Assembly: GCA_958436175.1 (NCBI GenBank)
Contig: CAUBJF010000004.1
Location: 124,001 to 188,000 of the forward strand
Reading direction: 5' to 3'
DNA from: an uncultured Muribaculaceae bacterium
GTDB taxonomy: Bacteria > Bacteroidota > Bacteroidia > Bacteroidales > Muribaculaceae
DNA length: 64,000 nt
Part shown: one piece after another, positions 8,459-18,194 of the stretch
Layout of the letters: each line of letters starts with the position of its first letter
How positions within the stretch are numbered: the stretch's first letter is position 1
Notes under the pieces: generated by a model
Database searches by the model: none
The model's input: only the letters and a program-made list of their open reading frames with translations
Told to the model about the DNA's origin: nothing
Made by a program: the position numbers and the translations under genes

Positions 8459-11400
8459 ATGAACTTCCGATATCTCTCTAATATAATCACTGCCCTTGTA
8501 TTTCTTGCTGCGTCCTCCCTGCCTGTCTGCGTTTCGGCGCTTCCTAAGGAAAGCTACGCCGAAAACTCGCGTCTTGCCCAGGGCTTATGGATGAAAGTTG
8601 CCGTAGAAAAGTCGGGCATGTATATGATCCCGGCTGCGACGCTGCGGTCCTGGGGCTTTTCCGACTTGACCAAAGTGCGCGTCTACGGCTACGGAGGCCG
8701 CATGCAGCCTCTTTTGCTTGATAATACAACTTATGTCGACGATATCCCGGAAGTGCAGTCTGTCATGACACAGCGCGGGCTCGTCTTCTACGGGGTAGGT
8801 GCCGGTGAATGGACCGGGTCAGATCTCAACCATGTACACTATGAGCATAACGTATTTTCGACCAGGGGATATTATTATATCGGTGAGAGCGAAGAAGCGG
8901 GTCGGGAGATTGAAAGTGCAGGACGCCCCGGTGCAGACAACCCGACTACGACTTTTATGTCGCGTCTTCATCATGAGCGAGACCTTGTGTCGCCCGGCGA
9001 GGCCGGTCCGGCTCTTGTAGGCGAGGATTTCAGATATACCAACACCCGAGACTTCTCTTTCGAAATATCGGACGCGGTACCCGGCGGTGCCGCATGGCTC
9101 GAATGTTCCTTCGTAGTCGACATTCTCACCACCGGCTCCAGAATGAACATAATGGCCGACGGCGCGGAAGTGGGCGGCTTCAATGTTCAGCCACGTATCA
9201 ACAGCCGCTATATACATGGTGCCGAGACTGTCGGGCGAATGCCTTTTACCATGAGTACCAGCCCGTCGCGGACCCTGAAGATGACCCTGTCCTATCAGGG
9301 AGGTGGTTCTGCCAAAGCCGCATGGCTCAACTATCTCAGCGTTCTCTATAGCCGCTACCTGTCTATCCCGTCTTCGGGGGTGCTCGAATTCGACACCCAG
9401 GATGCCGCGCTCGCTCTCGGCGGTGCGGACAGCGATACGGAGATATGGGATGTCACAGACCCGGCGGATGTAAAGAAAATGAACGTCGCCCTTGAAGGCG
9501 GCATGGCAATATGGACCAACAAGGCGAGGCGTTCTTACGTGGCGTGGAAGCCCACTGCAACATTCCCTGCACCGTCGGCTGTCGGTTTCGTCCCGAACCA
9601 GAACCTCCATGCCACCCCCTCGGTCGACATGGTGATTGTGACCCCTTCCGAATTCTACGACCAGGCAGTGCGTCTGGCGCAGTATCATAGCTCCTCCTCC
9701 GACAGCCTCAAGGTCCTTGTTGTAGAACCCGGTTTGATTTACAACGAATTCTCGTCCGGTGTACCCGATGTCGGCGGTCTGCGTCGTTTCTTTAAGATGT
9801 TGTACGACCGCGAGGACGGTACACGTCTGCGCTATGCCGTGCTTTTCGGACGTACCACTCTCGACAACCGCAGCATATCGACACTTGCGCCTCTGTTCCC
9901 GACTCTTCCGTCGTGGATGCCTACGAGCATGAGGGCTTCCCTGTCGGACAACGAGGGATACTGTACCGACGATATCACCGCCATGCTTGAAGACGGCAGC
10001 GGCAGCATCCTGGGTTCCGACAAACTAAGCATAGCCATCGGCCGTATCCCTGCGACAAGCGCGGCAGAGGCCCGTTCGATAGTCGACAAGGCCATTCAGT
10101 ATGCAGCAGGAGCCCGCAAGACGGCTTGGAAGCAACGTTTCCTTTTTGTCGCCGACGATGAAGACGGAGGCGAGCACCTCAAACAGACCGAAAATATGAT
10201 TGGCGGCTTCGAGGACGACAGCCATCAGCAACAGCTCGTGCGCAAGGTCTATGTCGATGCCTACAAGCTCGAAGGCGGCAAGACCCCGGGTGCCAAAACG
10301 ACGATGAACCGCTACCTTGACGAAGGCGTCGTCTGGTGGAACTTCATCGGTCATGCCAATCCCCACAGCTGGACCAGCGAGGGAATCCTTACTTATACGG
10401 ATATCAACAATATGTACCTGCGTCACTGGCCATTCATCTACGCCGCCACATGCGATTTCCTCCGCCTCGACGGCAATGAGGTCAGTGGTGCCGAGACCCT
10501 CTATAAGGAGCGTTACGGTGGTGCGATAGGCGTTGTCAGCGCTGTGCGTCCGGTGATTATCACGAACAACGGCTATATGTCGTCGGCCATGGGACGTATG
10601 CTTTCCAGACGCGACGAAGCCGGACGGCTCCTGCCACCGGGCGAGATGTACCGTCTTGCTAAGAATGACCTCAGGGATAAATTCGACCGGCCCGTCCGTG
10701 ACGAGAACCGACTGCGCTTCACTTTTATCGGCGATCCGGCTCTGCGCCTTGCCACGCCGTCCAACATAGTGCGGGTCGATTCTATCAACGGCATAGAGCC
10801 TACGGAAGAAACACAGATTACTCTTGCAGCTCTCAGCCAGGGTGTCATATCCGGCACAATCACAGACCCTCAGGGCAACCCGCTGAACGACTTCAACGGC
10901 ATCCTGATGCTCGAGATTTTCGATGCCGAGCGTTCCGTGACCACTCTCGGCCACGGGAAGAACGGCACTAACGATGTTTTCGAGGAATACGGCGACCGTG
11001 TCTTCTGCGGATCTGCGACCATTACCGGCGGACGTTTCACGGTCAATGTCGCGATGCCTGCCGAACTGTCGCAGAACTTCCGACCGGCAACTATGTCGCT
11101 CTTTGCCTACGACACCAATGATGACGACGAGGCTGTAGGACTTTTCCGCAATTTCTTTGTCTACGGCTACGACGAGAAGTCTGCGCCGGACACCAAAGCA
11201 CCACAGATTGAAAGTCTGGTATTGAACCACAGCAGTTTCAAGAGCGGCGACGCTGTCAATTCGACTCCTATGCTCATAGCTTCTATCCGCGACGACATAG
11301 GTATCAATGTCTCGACAGCCGGTATTGGTCACCAGATGACAGCCCTTCTTGACGACAAGACAAGCTTCAGCGATCTTTCGTTCTATTTTACGCCCTCGGG

Positions 11401-11854
11401 CGACGGTTCGCCTTCCGGTGTCATCAACTATCCATTCGAAACAATCCAGCCGGGAGCTCATAAGCTCAAGCTCCGAGTGTGGGATACATCCGGCAACTCA
11501 GCTAGTTCAGAAATAGAATTCTTCGTCAACGAGAATATGCCTCCGAAGATCTACGAGGTCTATACCGATGCCAATCCGGCTTCGGATCAGGCCAACTTCT
11601 ATCTCAGCCACGATCAGCCTGACGTTATGGCAACCGTCTACATTACTGTCTACGACCTTATGGGCCGCCAGCTCTGGAGCGATTCCGCACAAGGCCGCAG
11701 CGACATGTTCCGTACTGTTCCCGTCACATGGGATCTTTGCGACAGAAGCGGACGTCGCGTGCCGAGAGGCATATATCTCTACCGTGCCGAAATTACTACC
11801 GACGGGCAGACTTATCAAACATCTTCACGCCGTATAGCGGTAACTGCTCAATGA
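8459..11854 (+). CDS. PorU-type type IX secretion sortase (C25 peptidase), copy 1
   Basis: A 1131-residue exported protein of the gingipain-like C25 family that fits PorU, the type IX secretion enzyme that removes cargo C-terminal signals and attaches cargo to the cell surface. From the ATG at 8459 there is a signal peptide (LVFLAASSLPVCVSA). The catalytic pair is visible as His632 in NFIGHANP and Cys665 in AATCDF, 33 residues apart. The C-terminus is an immunoglobulin-like type IX domain (VYDLMGRQLW ... RGIYLYRAEI), which PorU itself retains. The length matches PorU. A similar protein with the same catalytic spacing is encoded 1.3 kb downstream, next to porV, so which copy is the main sortase is open. 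Confidence 0.82.
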   Translation: MNFRYLSNIITALVFLAASSLPVCVSALPKESYAENSRLAQGLWMKVAVEKSGMYMIPAATLRSWGFSDLTKVRVYGYGGRMQPLLLDNTTYVDDIPEVQSVMTQRGLVFYGVGAGEWTGSDLNHVHYEHNVFSTRGYYYIGESEEAGREIESAGRPGADNPTTTFMSRLHHERDLVSPGEAGPALVGEDFRYTNTRDFSFEISDAVPGGAAWLECSFVVDILTTGSRMNIMADGAEVGGFNVQPRINSRYIHGAETVGRMPFTMSTSPSRTLKMTLSYQGGGSAKAAWLNYLSVLYSRYLSIPSSGVLEFDTQDAALALGGADSDTEIWDVTDPADVKKMNVALEGGMAIWTNKARRSYVAWKPTATFPAPSAVGFVPNQNLHATPSVDMVIVTPSEFYDQAVRLAQYHSSSSDSLKVLVVEPGLIYNEFSSGVPDVGGLRRFFKMLYDREDGTRLRYAVLFGRTTLDNRSISTLAPLFPTLPSWMPTSMRASLSDNEGYCTDDITAMLEDGSGSILGSDKLSIAIGRIPATSAAEARSIVDKAIQYAAGARKTAWKQRFLFVADDEDGGEHLKQTENMIGGFEDDSHQQQLVRKVYVDAYKLEGGKTPGAKTTMNRYLDEGVVWWNFIGHANPHSWTSEGILTYTDINNMYLRHWPFIYAATCDFLRLDGNEVSGAETLYKERYGGAIGVVSAVRPVIITNNGYMSSAMGRMLSRRDEAGRLLPPGEMYRLAKNDLRDKFDRPVRDENRLRFTFIGDPALRLATPSNIVRVDSINGIEPTEETQITLAALSQGVISGTITDPQGNPLNDFNGILMLEIFDAERSVTTLGHGKNGTNDVFEEYGDRVFCGSATITGGRFTVNVAMPAELSQNFRPATMSLFAYDTNDDDEAVGLFRNFFVYGYDEKSAPDTKAPQIESLVLNHSSFKSGDAVNSTPMLIASIRDDIGINVSTAGIGHQMTALLDDKTSFSDLSFYFTPSGDGSPSGVINYPFETIQPGAHKLKLRVWDTSGNSASSEIEFFVNENMPPKIYEVYTDANPASDQANFYLSHDQPDVMATVYITVYDLMGRQLWSDSAQGRSDMFRTVPVTWDLCDRSGRRVPRGIYLYRAEITTDGQTYQTSSRRIAVTAQ

Positions 11855-11878
11855 TTTGTGTCTGTTTGACTTTTAATG

Positions 11879-11909
11879 TTGAAAAATTCGGCTTTTTTGG
11901 CTAAATTTG
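11879..11909 (+). promoter_or_regulatory. Promoter for rex
   Basis: TAAATTTG (11902-11909) with TTG at 11879-11881 about 20 bp upstream. The rex ATG is at 11914, only 4 bp beyond the -7 element, so the transcript is nearly or fully leaderless. Confidence 0.55.
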
Positions 11910-11913
11910 CAGG

Positions 11914-12570
11914 ATGAACGACAAAGACACAACACAACGCGCTAAGCAGCTTCTGCCGGAACCGACGCTCAGACGCCTGCCATGGTACCTTGCGTATGTG
12001 TCTATGCTGAAGAACAATGAGGAGGCATACATATCGACGACGCGCATAGCCCAAGCCCTGCATGTCGACCCCTCGCAGATTGCCAAAGACTTGTCTTTCC
12101 TCGGAATAAGGGGTAAGACGCGCATTGGCTACGAAGTGACTGCCCTCGAACATACCCTGCGCGAGTTCCTTGGTTTCGATATTAGGCACAATGCAGTCAT
12201 GGCCGGTGTCGGCAGCCTTGGGGCAGCTCTCGTGGCAGATTCAGGCCTTCAGCGCTATGGGCTTAACATTGTGGCGGGCATAGATATAAATCCGGCCATC
12301 ATCGGAACATCTATCGGTGGTGTCAATATTTATGCACCCGACAAAATAGGACAGTTGGTGGCCGATTTCGATATCAAGGTAGGAGTTATCGCCGTCCCGG
12401 TAGAGAGTGCTCAGGATGTTACGGATCATCTTACTTCTGCCGGCATACGCGCCATCTGGAATTTCACGCCATCACGCATACGTGTGCCTGAGAACGTAGT
12501 GGTAACCAATACTTCGATATATTCCCATCTTGCAGTGATGTACAACCGTCTGGCATCTCTCGGCCTATGA
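11914..12570 (+). CDS. rex: Redox-sensing transcriptional repressor Rex
   Basis: Binds DNA when NADH is low and releases it when NADH is high, controlling fermentative and anaerobic respiratory genes. The 218-residue protein has an N-terminal winged helix (STTRIAQALHVDPSQIAKDL), then a Rossmann domain with GVGSLGAAL as the dinucleotide loop, the VAGIDINP turn, and the FTPSRI segment near the end. Length is typical. Its stop overlaps the next start by 4 bp, so it is co-transcribed with the FAH-fold gene and perhaps with the second PorU-type gene. Rex sites upstream could not be read by eye. Confidence 0.92.
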   Translation: MNDKDTTQRAKQLLPEPTLRRLPWYLAYVSMLKNNEEAYISTTRIAQALHVDPSQIAKDLSFLGIRGKTRIGYEVTALEHTLREFLGFDIRHNAVMAGVGSLGAALVADSGLQRYGLNIVAGIDINPAIIGTSIGGVNIYAPDKIGQLVADFDIKVGVIAVPVESAQDVTDHLTSAGIRAIWNFTPSRIRVPENVVVTNTSIYSHLAVMYNRLASLGL

Positions 12571-13136
12571 AAATATTGGTTGTATATGGCAGTCCTAAAG
12601 ACGGTCTCAAGGTCGTTGCCGGAGCCGATTCAGCTATCCTGCGCCATGGCGAACCTGTTTTCCTCCCCGAAGATATTTCTTCCTGGGCATCATTTATAGC
12701 ACCTGTGGTACGCATTTCGCGACTTGGAACTCATATTCCTGAAAGCAAATGCCGGGCTTACTATGATTCCTTCTCATTCTTCCATGTCCTGAAACCCGAA
12801 GCGGATACTACTTCTGTACCGTGGACGATTTTCGACCGTACTTTCTCGCCGGGTGCATATTTTGATGTGCCCGACAAAGCTATGGACATAGATATATGTC
12901 TGTATTCTCTCACAACACGTCATCCTTCACCGGAAAAGCACTTTTCCCAAAGACTCGATGTGCCCTCGATTGATATCGACAGCATTGTCAGCAGTCTATC
13001 CCGTTACTGTACGTTTAAAACAGGCGATTTGCTCCTGTTTGCCGACTACGCGGTCTGTCTCGGACAGCCTCAGGCAGATACGGGTCTTAAAGTCGAAGCA
13101 GGTGAGGGTACATGTCTCGATATAAGATTGAAATAA
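12567..13136 (+). CDS. Degenerate fumarylacetoacetate hydrolase-fold protein
   Basis: A 189-residue cytoplasmic protein with the outline of the FAH fold: an N-terminal segment with DSAILRHGEPVFLP, a central WTIFDRTFSPGAYFD that recalls the family's W..KsfDtF.P.GP region, and a closing LSRYCTFKTGDLLLF that matches the FAH GD(V/L)I strand. The usual metal ligands (ExE ... D) are not evident and the family's GTP loop is missing, so catalysis is doubtful. It overlaps rex by 4 bp and the following sortase gene by 25 bp. The family call is moderate; function is unknown. Confidence 0.55.
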   Translation: MKILVVYGSPKDGLKVVAGADSAILRHGEPVFLPEDISSWASFIAPVVRISRLGTHIPESKCRAYYDSFSFFHVLKPEADTTSVPWTIFDRTFSPGAYFDVPDKAMDIDICLYSLTTRHPSPEKHFSQRLDVPSIDIDSIVSSLSRYCTFKTGDLLLFADYAVCLGQPQADTGLKVEAGEGTCLDIRLK

Positions 13137-16100
13137 ATCCAGGCCGTCCTGCTTTCTGCCTGCTTTGGCTTCTTGTCCTTCTCCTGACAATTGGAGAGGC
13201 CGAAGCTCTGCCGACGAGTTGTTTTGCTAATAGTTCTGTCCTTTCGTCGGGTCATTGGGTGAAAATACGTGTCGATACCTCCGGTGTTTACCGCATCGGG
13301 AAGGCTCAGCTTGCAGCCTGGGGATTCGATGACCCTTCAAAAGTGGAAATCTATGGATACGGCGCGTGCACGGCGGCAGACAACCGTTTTTCGGTAAGTT
13401 ATCCCGACGACCTCGTCCCGGCTCCGTTTGTTGTCTCCCCTGACGGTGATGCCTTTTTCTATGCCCGTGGGTCTGTCGAAGCATACTCCGAAGATGGCTC
13501 GACGGTGACATACAAGCGTAACAGCTATGATTCGTATTCCTACTATTTTATAGGAGAAAGTGAGGACCCTCACGTGCTTGAGACAAAGGATTTCGAGAGC
13601 AATACTGATGCGGTTGACCATCATCTTGCCTCTCTACTTATAGAACGCGAGGTGCAGAATCCCATGCACGGGGGTGCATATTTTCACGGCCATAAGCTGA
13701 AAGTCGGCGAGGCTGAATCTTTCGACTTCAATGTGACGGATATGGTGGAATTGACGGAAGGACGTGTCCGTTATTATATTGCGGCCGGTTCGGATTCGTT
13801 TTTCAAACCTACAGTCACTCTTAGACCGGAAGACATATCCGTTTCTGTGGTTTCCGAGAATTGCGGAGGCAACGACCCGAAGACGTTCTATTCGCTTGCG
13901 ACGGGTATTGCCCGTTTTGCTCGACCTGAGGATGAGGCGTTTTCCATCTCGCTCGGGGCACCATCGGATGCTGATGTGGACTATGCCGCAGTGGACTATG
14001 TCTGTGCGCTCTATAGCCGATACAACAGGATATGTCCCGGATTTGCCCTCCCGATGCGTTTCGGACGCGATGTCGATAGAATCAGGCTTTTCAATGCCGA
14101 TAAAAAGACTGAGATATGGGATGTGTCGGATGTGGAGACACCATTCCGGCTGAATGTGGATCCCGAAGGTTTTGTAGCTCTCGAGAACGGACGGAAGAAG
14201 GAGCTTGTGGCTTTCCGAATGGACGGGGCGATGCCATCTCCTGAATATGTGGAAGAAGTTGCCAACCAGAATCTTCATGAGCTCGCGACTCCGGAAATGA
14301 TTATAGTCACCACGGACTATCTAAGGCCACAGGCTGAAGAACTGGCCGCAGTCCATCGTCGTGTGCAGGGCCTTGATGTCGCGGTAGTAGGGCAGGAGGA
14401 GATATTCAATGAGTTTTCGAGCGGAGCCCGGCATCCTTCGGCTATCCGACGTTTTGTCAAGATGCTCTATGACCGCAATCCGGGCAGACTTAAGAACCTG
14501 CTTCTCTACGGGTCTGCGACCTGGGATCCAAGAGGCTTGCAGATACGTCTCGGCGAGACTTTGCCGAGTTTCGAGGCCGAGATTATGCGTGATGCCAGCA
14601 ACATCAATGTCAATTATTGCGCAGACCAGTACTACGGTATGCTCGCTGATAACTTCAATCCATATCAGATATATCGAATGCCGATGGATATCAACGTTGG
14701 GCGTATCCCGGCTTCCTCCAGGTCTGAGGCGAAGGACGCTAATCGTAAGATAACCAGAGCGCTCACAGATAAGTCTACCATGGCTCGCTTCTACGATGCT
14801 ATTCTTTTCAGTGACAGAGGCGATGACTTTTCGCATCTCGAACAGAGCCTGATGATTGGCGACACTCTTCGACGATATCTGCCATCGGTCAATATAGGGA
14901 GAGCTGATATATATCTCGATAAAGTCGAGGGCTCGACGGCGCTTGCCGGTCGTAAGCGTATAGCTTCTTCTTTGGCCCGTGGCTGCGGCTTCATGTCCTA
15001 TTGCGGACACGCCCTTCCGAAGACACTGACATCATATCGCTTGTGGGATTTAGCTGCAGTCCGTCGTTTCGGAGGCGAGTACAATCCCTTCGTCCTTTTG
15101 GCGACATGCGAAACTTTCGTCATCGATTCTTCCACGCCCGATATCGGTAAGGCTATGGTTAGCAAGTCCGACGGGGGCTCCATCGGACTCATAGCTTCGG
15201 CACGCAAGGTGTACCTCGACCATAACCGTACGCTTTCGGCGGCTGTGGCACGTGAGTATGCCTCGCTTCGACCCGGCGATACCTATGGCGACATCCTGCG
15301 TCGTGCCCGTAACAGACTTGTAAAGGCCGGAGTGGAGCCGACGGAGGGTGCAAATATCCTTTGCTATAATTATGGAGGCGATCCGGCTGTCCCGGTTATT
15401 GCTCCTGATGTCATTGTGTCCGATATCACGTTGAATGGCAAGAATTCCGACTTTGTATTCAAGCCATTTGAGTCCGTGAGGCTTCAGGCTTCTGTGAAGG
15501 GTGCTGATGGCAGTCTCTTCGACGGTCTTGCCGAAATCAGTATCTACGCTCCGCCTTTGGAGCGGACTACGGTTCCAATTGTGGCAAAGCAAGACACCGA
15601 GAGCCGTGCCGTTCTCTGTGACGGCGAAGTTCTCTATCGCACAACGGCTCCGATAAGCAACGGGAACATTGATTGTCAGATTATTATTCCTGAGGGCGTT
15701 GACAGAGAAGGCTCTTGCCGACTTACTATCGTTGCCATCAGCCAAGAGTTCGGCTTTTTGGGTGCATCCGGTGCTGTCGAAATTACTATTTCGGGTTCTG
15801 GTACTGTTATGCCGGAGCAGGCTCATCTCGAAATAGTTGAGGCATATATAGACGAAGAAGCAAATCCGGAGCCATGTTTTGTGCTTGTCGCTAAAGGAGC
15901 TGTCGATTTTCGGGAACAACCGGGCAGTGGCCTGACGATCAAGCTTGACTCCAAAACCGCAGATCCTTTTGCCGCAGACTGCTATCATTTTGACGATGAA
16001 GGCCGTATCATCTATAGTATTCCTCTTGGCAATCTCGCCGGAGGCCGTCATATCATCAATTATAGTCTACAAGGTATATACGGGGCTCCGGTTCATGGTT

Positions 16101-16411
16101 CATTAAGTTTTATAGCTTCGGGAGGCTCGTTGTCAGGCCGACTTACTATGGGTCAGCCGAATCCTGCCCGGGCGACTGTTGATTTAGATATAGATTCATG
16201 GCCAGAAGGCGCGTCCGCGACTTTGCTCATCTCATCGGCCGACGGGACTATCATCTACCGAAGAGAGGACAGTATTATGCCTTTCACGTGGGACTTGCGG
16301 AATAACGAGGGTAGAGATGTGGCCGACGGATGTTATCGCGCATGGCTGCTTTTCGACAGCGACTATGCCGTCGGAGCCAGCAATGCCGTCGAAATAGTGG
16401 TTATACGTTAG
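13112..16411 (+). CDS. PorU-type type IX secretion sortase (C25 peptidase), copy 2
   Basis: A 1099-residue exported C25 peptidase, similar in length and plan to the sortase at 8459-11854. The N-terminus carries a hydrophobic export segment (FCLLWLLVLLLTIGEAEA). The repeated landmarks include WGFDDPSKVEIYGYG, EIWDV, NEFSSG, and the catalytic His633 in YCGHALP and Cys666 in LLATCETF, with the same 33-residue spacing as copy 1. A C-terminal beta domain ends in WDLRNNEG and a strand. It is directly followed by porV and ispF, the order typical for porU, so this may be the positional PorU. Base use is somewhat less GC-rich than copy 1. Confidence 0.8.
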   Translation: MSRYKIEINPGRPAFCLLWLLVLLLTIGEAEALPTSCFANSSVLSSGHWVKIRVDTSGVYRIGKAQLAAWGFDDPSKVEIYGYGACTAADNRFSVSYPDDLVPAPFVVSPDGDAFFYARGSVEAYSEDGSTVTYKRNSYDSYSYYFIGESEDPHVLETKDFESNTDAVDHHLASLLIEREVQNPMHGGAYFHGHKLKVGEAESFDFNVTDMVELTEGRVRYYIAAGSDSFFKPTVTLRPEDISVSVVSENCGGNDPKTFYSLATGIARFARPEDEAFSISLGAPSDADVDYAAVDYVCALYSRYNRICPGFALPMRFGRDVDRIRLFNADKKTEIWDVSDVETPFRLNVDPEGFVALENGRKKELVAFRMDGAMPSPEYVEEVANQNLHELATPEMIIVTTDYLRPQAEELAAVHRRVQGLDVAVVGQEEIFNEFSSGARHPSAIRRFVKMLYDRNPGRLKNLLLYGSATWDPRGLQIRLGETLPSFEAEIMRDASNINVNYCADQYYGMLADNFNPYQIYRMPMDINVGRIPASSRSEAKDANRKITRALTDKSTMARFYDAILFSDRGDDFSHLEQSLMIGDTLRRYLPSVNIGRADIYLDKVEGSTALAGRKRIASSLARGCGFMSYCGHALPKTLTSYRLWDLAAVRRFGGEYNPFVLLATCETFVIDSSTPDIGKAMVSKSDGGSIGLIASARKVYLDHNRTLSAAVAREYASLRPGDTYGDILRRARNRLVKAGVEPTEGANILCYNYGGDPAVPVIAPDVIVSDITLNGKNSDFVFKPFESVRLQASVKGADGSLFDGLAEISIYAPPLERTTVPIVAKQDTESRAVLCDGEVLYRTTAPISNGNIDCQIIIPEGVDREGSCRLTIVAISQEFGFLGASGAVEITISGSGTVMPEQAHLEIVEAYIDEEANPEPCFVLVAKGAVDFREQPGSGLTIKLDSKTADPFAADCYHFDDEGRIIYSIPLGNLAGGRHIINYSLQGIYGAPVHGSLSFIASGGSLSGRLTMGQPNPARATVDLDIDSWPEGASATLLISSADGTIIYRREDSIMPFTWDLRNNEGRDVADGCYRAWLLFDSDYAVGASNAVEIVVIR

Positions 16412-16487
16412 CTCAAAGGCAATAAAGAGACTTTTATAGAGTTATATCATTAGCGCGTCAACAATTCTCTCTGGCGTGCTTATAGCT

Positions 16488-17693
16488 ATGAACAATATAA
16501 CCCGTATAATAATTCTGCTGTGCGCCCTTGCCCTGATGCCTTTCTATGCTTACTCGCAGGCCGGCAAGAACGAGTTCAACCCTATCGAGACCGGTGTGAC
16601 CTCTCTCGGCATCGCTCCGGATGCCCGTGGCGCTTCCATGGGCGACCTCGGTGCCGCTACCGATCCTGATGCCAACTCGCAGTTCTGGAATCCTTCGAAG
16701 TATGCCTTCGCTTACAGCCAGGCCGCATTGTCGCTCAACTATACGCCTTGGTTGCGCAAACTCGTCAACGACATCTTCCTTGCCGATGTATCCGGCTACT
16801 ATAAGATAGGTCGCGACGACAATCAGGCAATCAGTGCGTCGCTGCGTTATTTCTCCCTTGGCGAGGTCACTACTTCGCCGGGTGAAGGCCAGGTCGGTGA
16901 GTCGCTGAATCCCTACGAAATGTCCTTCGATGTCGGTTACTCGCGCAAGCTCTCTGAGAAATTCTCGATGGGCGTTGTTTTCCGCTACATATATTCGGCC
17001 CTCGGCTTCTCCGAATCGTATGCCGGTGACCAGAATACGGGAGCATCCGCTTTCTCGGCCGACATCTCAGGTTACTATACCACATATCCTATCATAGGCC
17101 GCAACGAATGTCAGTGGTCATGGGGCTGGAATATATCGAACATCGGTACGAAAGTATCCTACGAAGGCGGCGAAAATCCAGCATTCCTTCCAACCAATCT
17201 ACGTCTCGGTACGACGTTCATGTTCCCCCTTGCCGACTACCATACTCTTGCACTTAGCCTCGACCTCAATAAACTTCTTGTTCCTGCCCGTCCCCGTCGT
17301 ATCGATTATCCTGATGGTATAGAGGGAGATGAGGAATATATCGACAAACTCGAGGATTGGAAAAATATGAGCCCTATCACCGGCATCTTCAAGTCGTTCA
17401 GCGACGCTCCCGGCGGCATGAGCGAGGAATTCAAGGAAATCAACTGGTCGCTGGGTGCCGAATACGCCTATAACAACCAGTTCTTTCTCCGTGCAGGTTA
17501 CTATTACGAGAGTGCGCAGAAAGGCAACCGTAAATATTTCGGCATGGGGGCCGGTTTCGCGCTCAATGTGCTCCGTCTCGATGCCTCCTATATGCTTGCA
17601 ACAGCCCAGACTTCGCCTCTCGACCAGACACTGCGTTTCACTCTTACCTTCGATATGGACGGTCTGCGTGACCTCTTCGGCCGCCGTCGCTAA
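16488..17693 (+). CDS. porV: Type IX secretion outer membrane protein PorV
   Basis: Outer membrane beta-barrel of the FadL-like group that shuttles cargo between the SprA translocon and the PorU sortase. The 401-residue protein starts at 16488 with a signal peptide (IIILLCALALMPFYAYS) and then shows the PorV N-terminus, GVTSLGIAPDARGASMGDLG and SQFWNPSKYAF. Alternating aromatic strands run to a C-terminal strand (LDQTLRFTLTFDMDGL). Length is normal. It is next to the second PorU-type gene, so the sortase and its barrel partner can be made together. Confidence 0.9.
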   Translation: MNNITRIIILLCALALMPFYAYSQAGKNEFNPIETGVTSLGIAPDARGASMGDLGAATDPDANSQFWNPSKYAFAYSQAALSLNYTPWLRKLVNDIFLADVSGYYKIGRDDNQAISASLRYFSLGEVTTSPGEGQVGESLNPYEMSFDVGYSRKLSEKFSMGVVFRYIYSALGFSESYAGDQNTGASAFSADISGYYTTYPIIGRNECQWSWGWNISNIGTKVSYEGGENPAFLPTNLRLGTTFMFPLADYHTLALSLDLNKLLVPARPRRIDYPDGIEGDEEYIDKLEDWKNMSPITGIFKSFSDAPGGMSEEFKEINWSLGAEYAYNNQFFLRAGYYYESAQKGNRKYFGMGAGFALNVLRLDASYMLATAQTSPLDQTLRFTLTFDMDGLRDLFGRRR

Positions 17694-17705
17694 ATCTCAG
17701 TAATT

Positions 17706-18191
17706 ATGGACTGTCCCTTCCGTATCGGAAACGGTTTCGATGTTCACCGCCTCGTCGAAGGCCGTCGTTGTATCGTCTGCGGTGTCGATATCCCCTACGA
17801 AAAAGGTCTGCTCGGGCATAGTGATGCCGATGTCGCTCTCCATGCCCTTTCTGATGCCCTTCTTGGTGCTTCGGCTCTTGGCGACATAGGAAAGCACTTC
17901 CCTGATACAGATATACGCTGGAAGGGCGCCGATTCGAGGATGCTCCTGCGCAGAGTTGTAGAAATTATTGCGGATAAGGGATTTGTACCTGTCAACGTGG
18001 ATGTTACCATCATTGCGCAGGCACCCAAGATGCGTCCGCACATCGACGCTATGAGGGCTAATGTGGCCACTGACCTCGGTATCGATGTAGACAGTGTAAG
18101 CGTCAAGGCTACTACTACCGAAGGTCTCGGCTATACTGGTCGGGGCGAAGGTATAGCTGCACAGGCTACCGTCTTGCTCGCAAAAGTTTGA
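17706..18191 (+). CDS. ispF: 2-C-methyl-D-erythritol 2,4-cyclodiphosphate synthase
   Basis: Cyclises CDP-ME 2-phosphate to MEcPP in the MEP route to isoprenoids. The 161-residue length is standard. Zinc and substrate motifs are visible: GFDVHRLVEG with the Asp and His ligands, LLGHSDADVALHALSDALLG, and the C-terminal KATTTEGLGYTGRGEGIA. It follows porV by 12 bp and ends 3 bp from the convergent WYL-regulator gene. Confidence 0.96.
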   Translation: MDCPFRIGNGFDVHRLVEGRRCIVCGVDIPYEKGLLGHSDADVALHALSDALLGASALGDIGKHFPDTDIRWKGADSRMLLRRVVEIIADKGFVPVNVDVTIIAQAPKMRPHIDAMRANVATDLGIDVDSVSVKATTTEGLGYTGRGEGIAAQATVLLAKV

Positions 18192-18194
18192 TTC

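Noticed and set aside
10025..11461. A 478-codon antisense frame inside the first PorU-type gene
   Set aside because: The opposite strand encodes a protein with catalytic motifs; the antisense product resembles no family.
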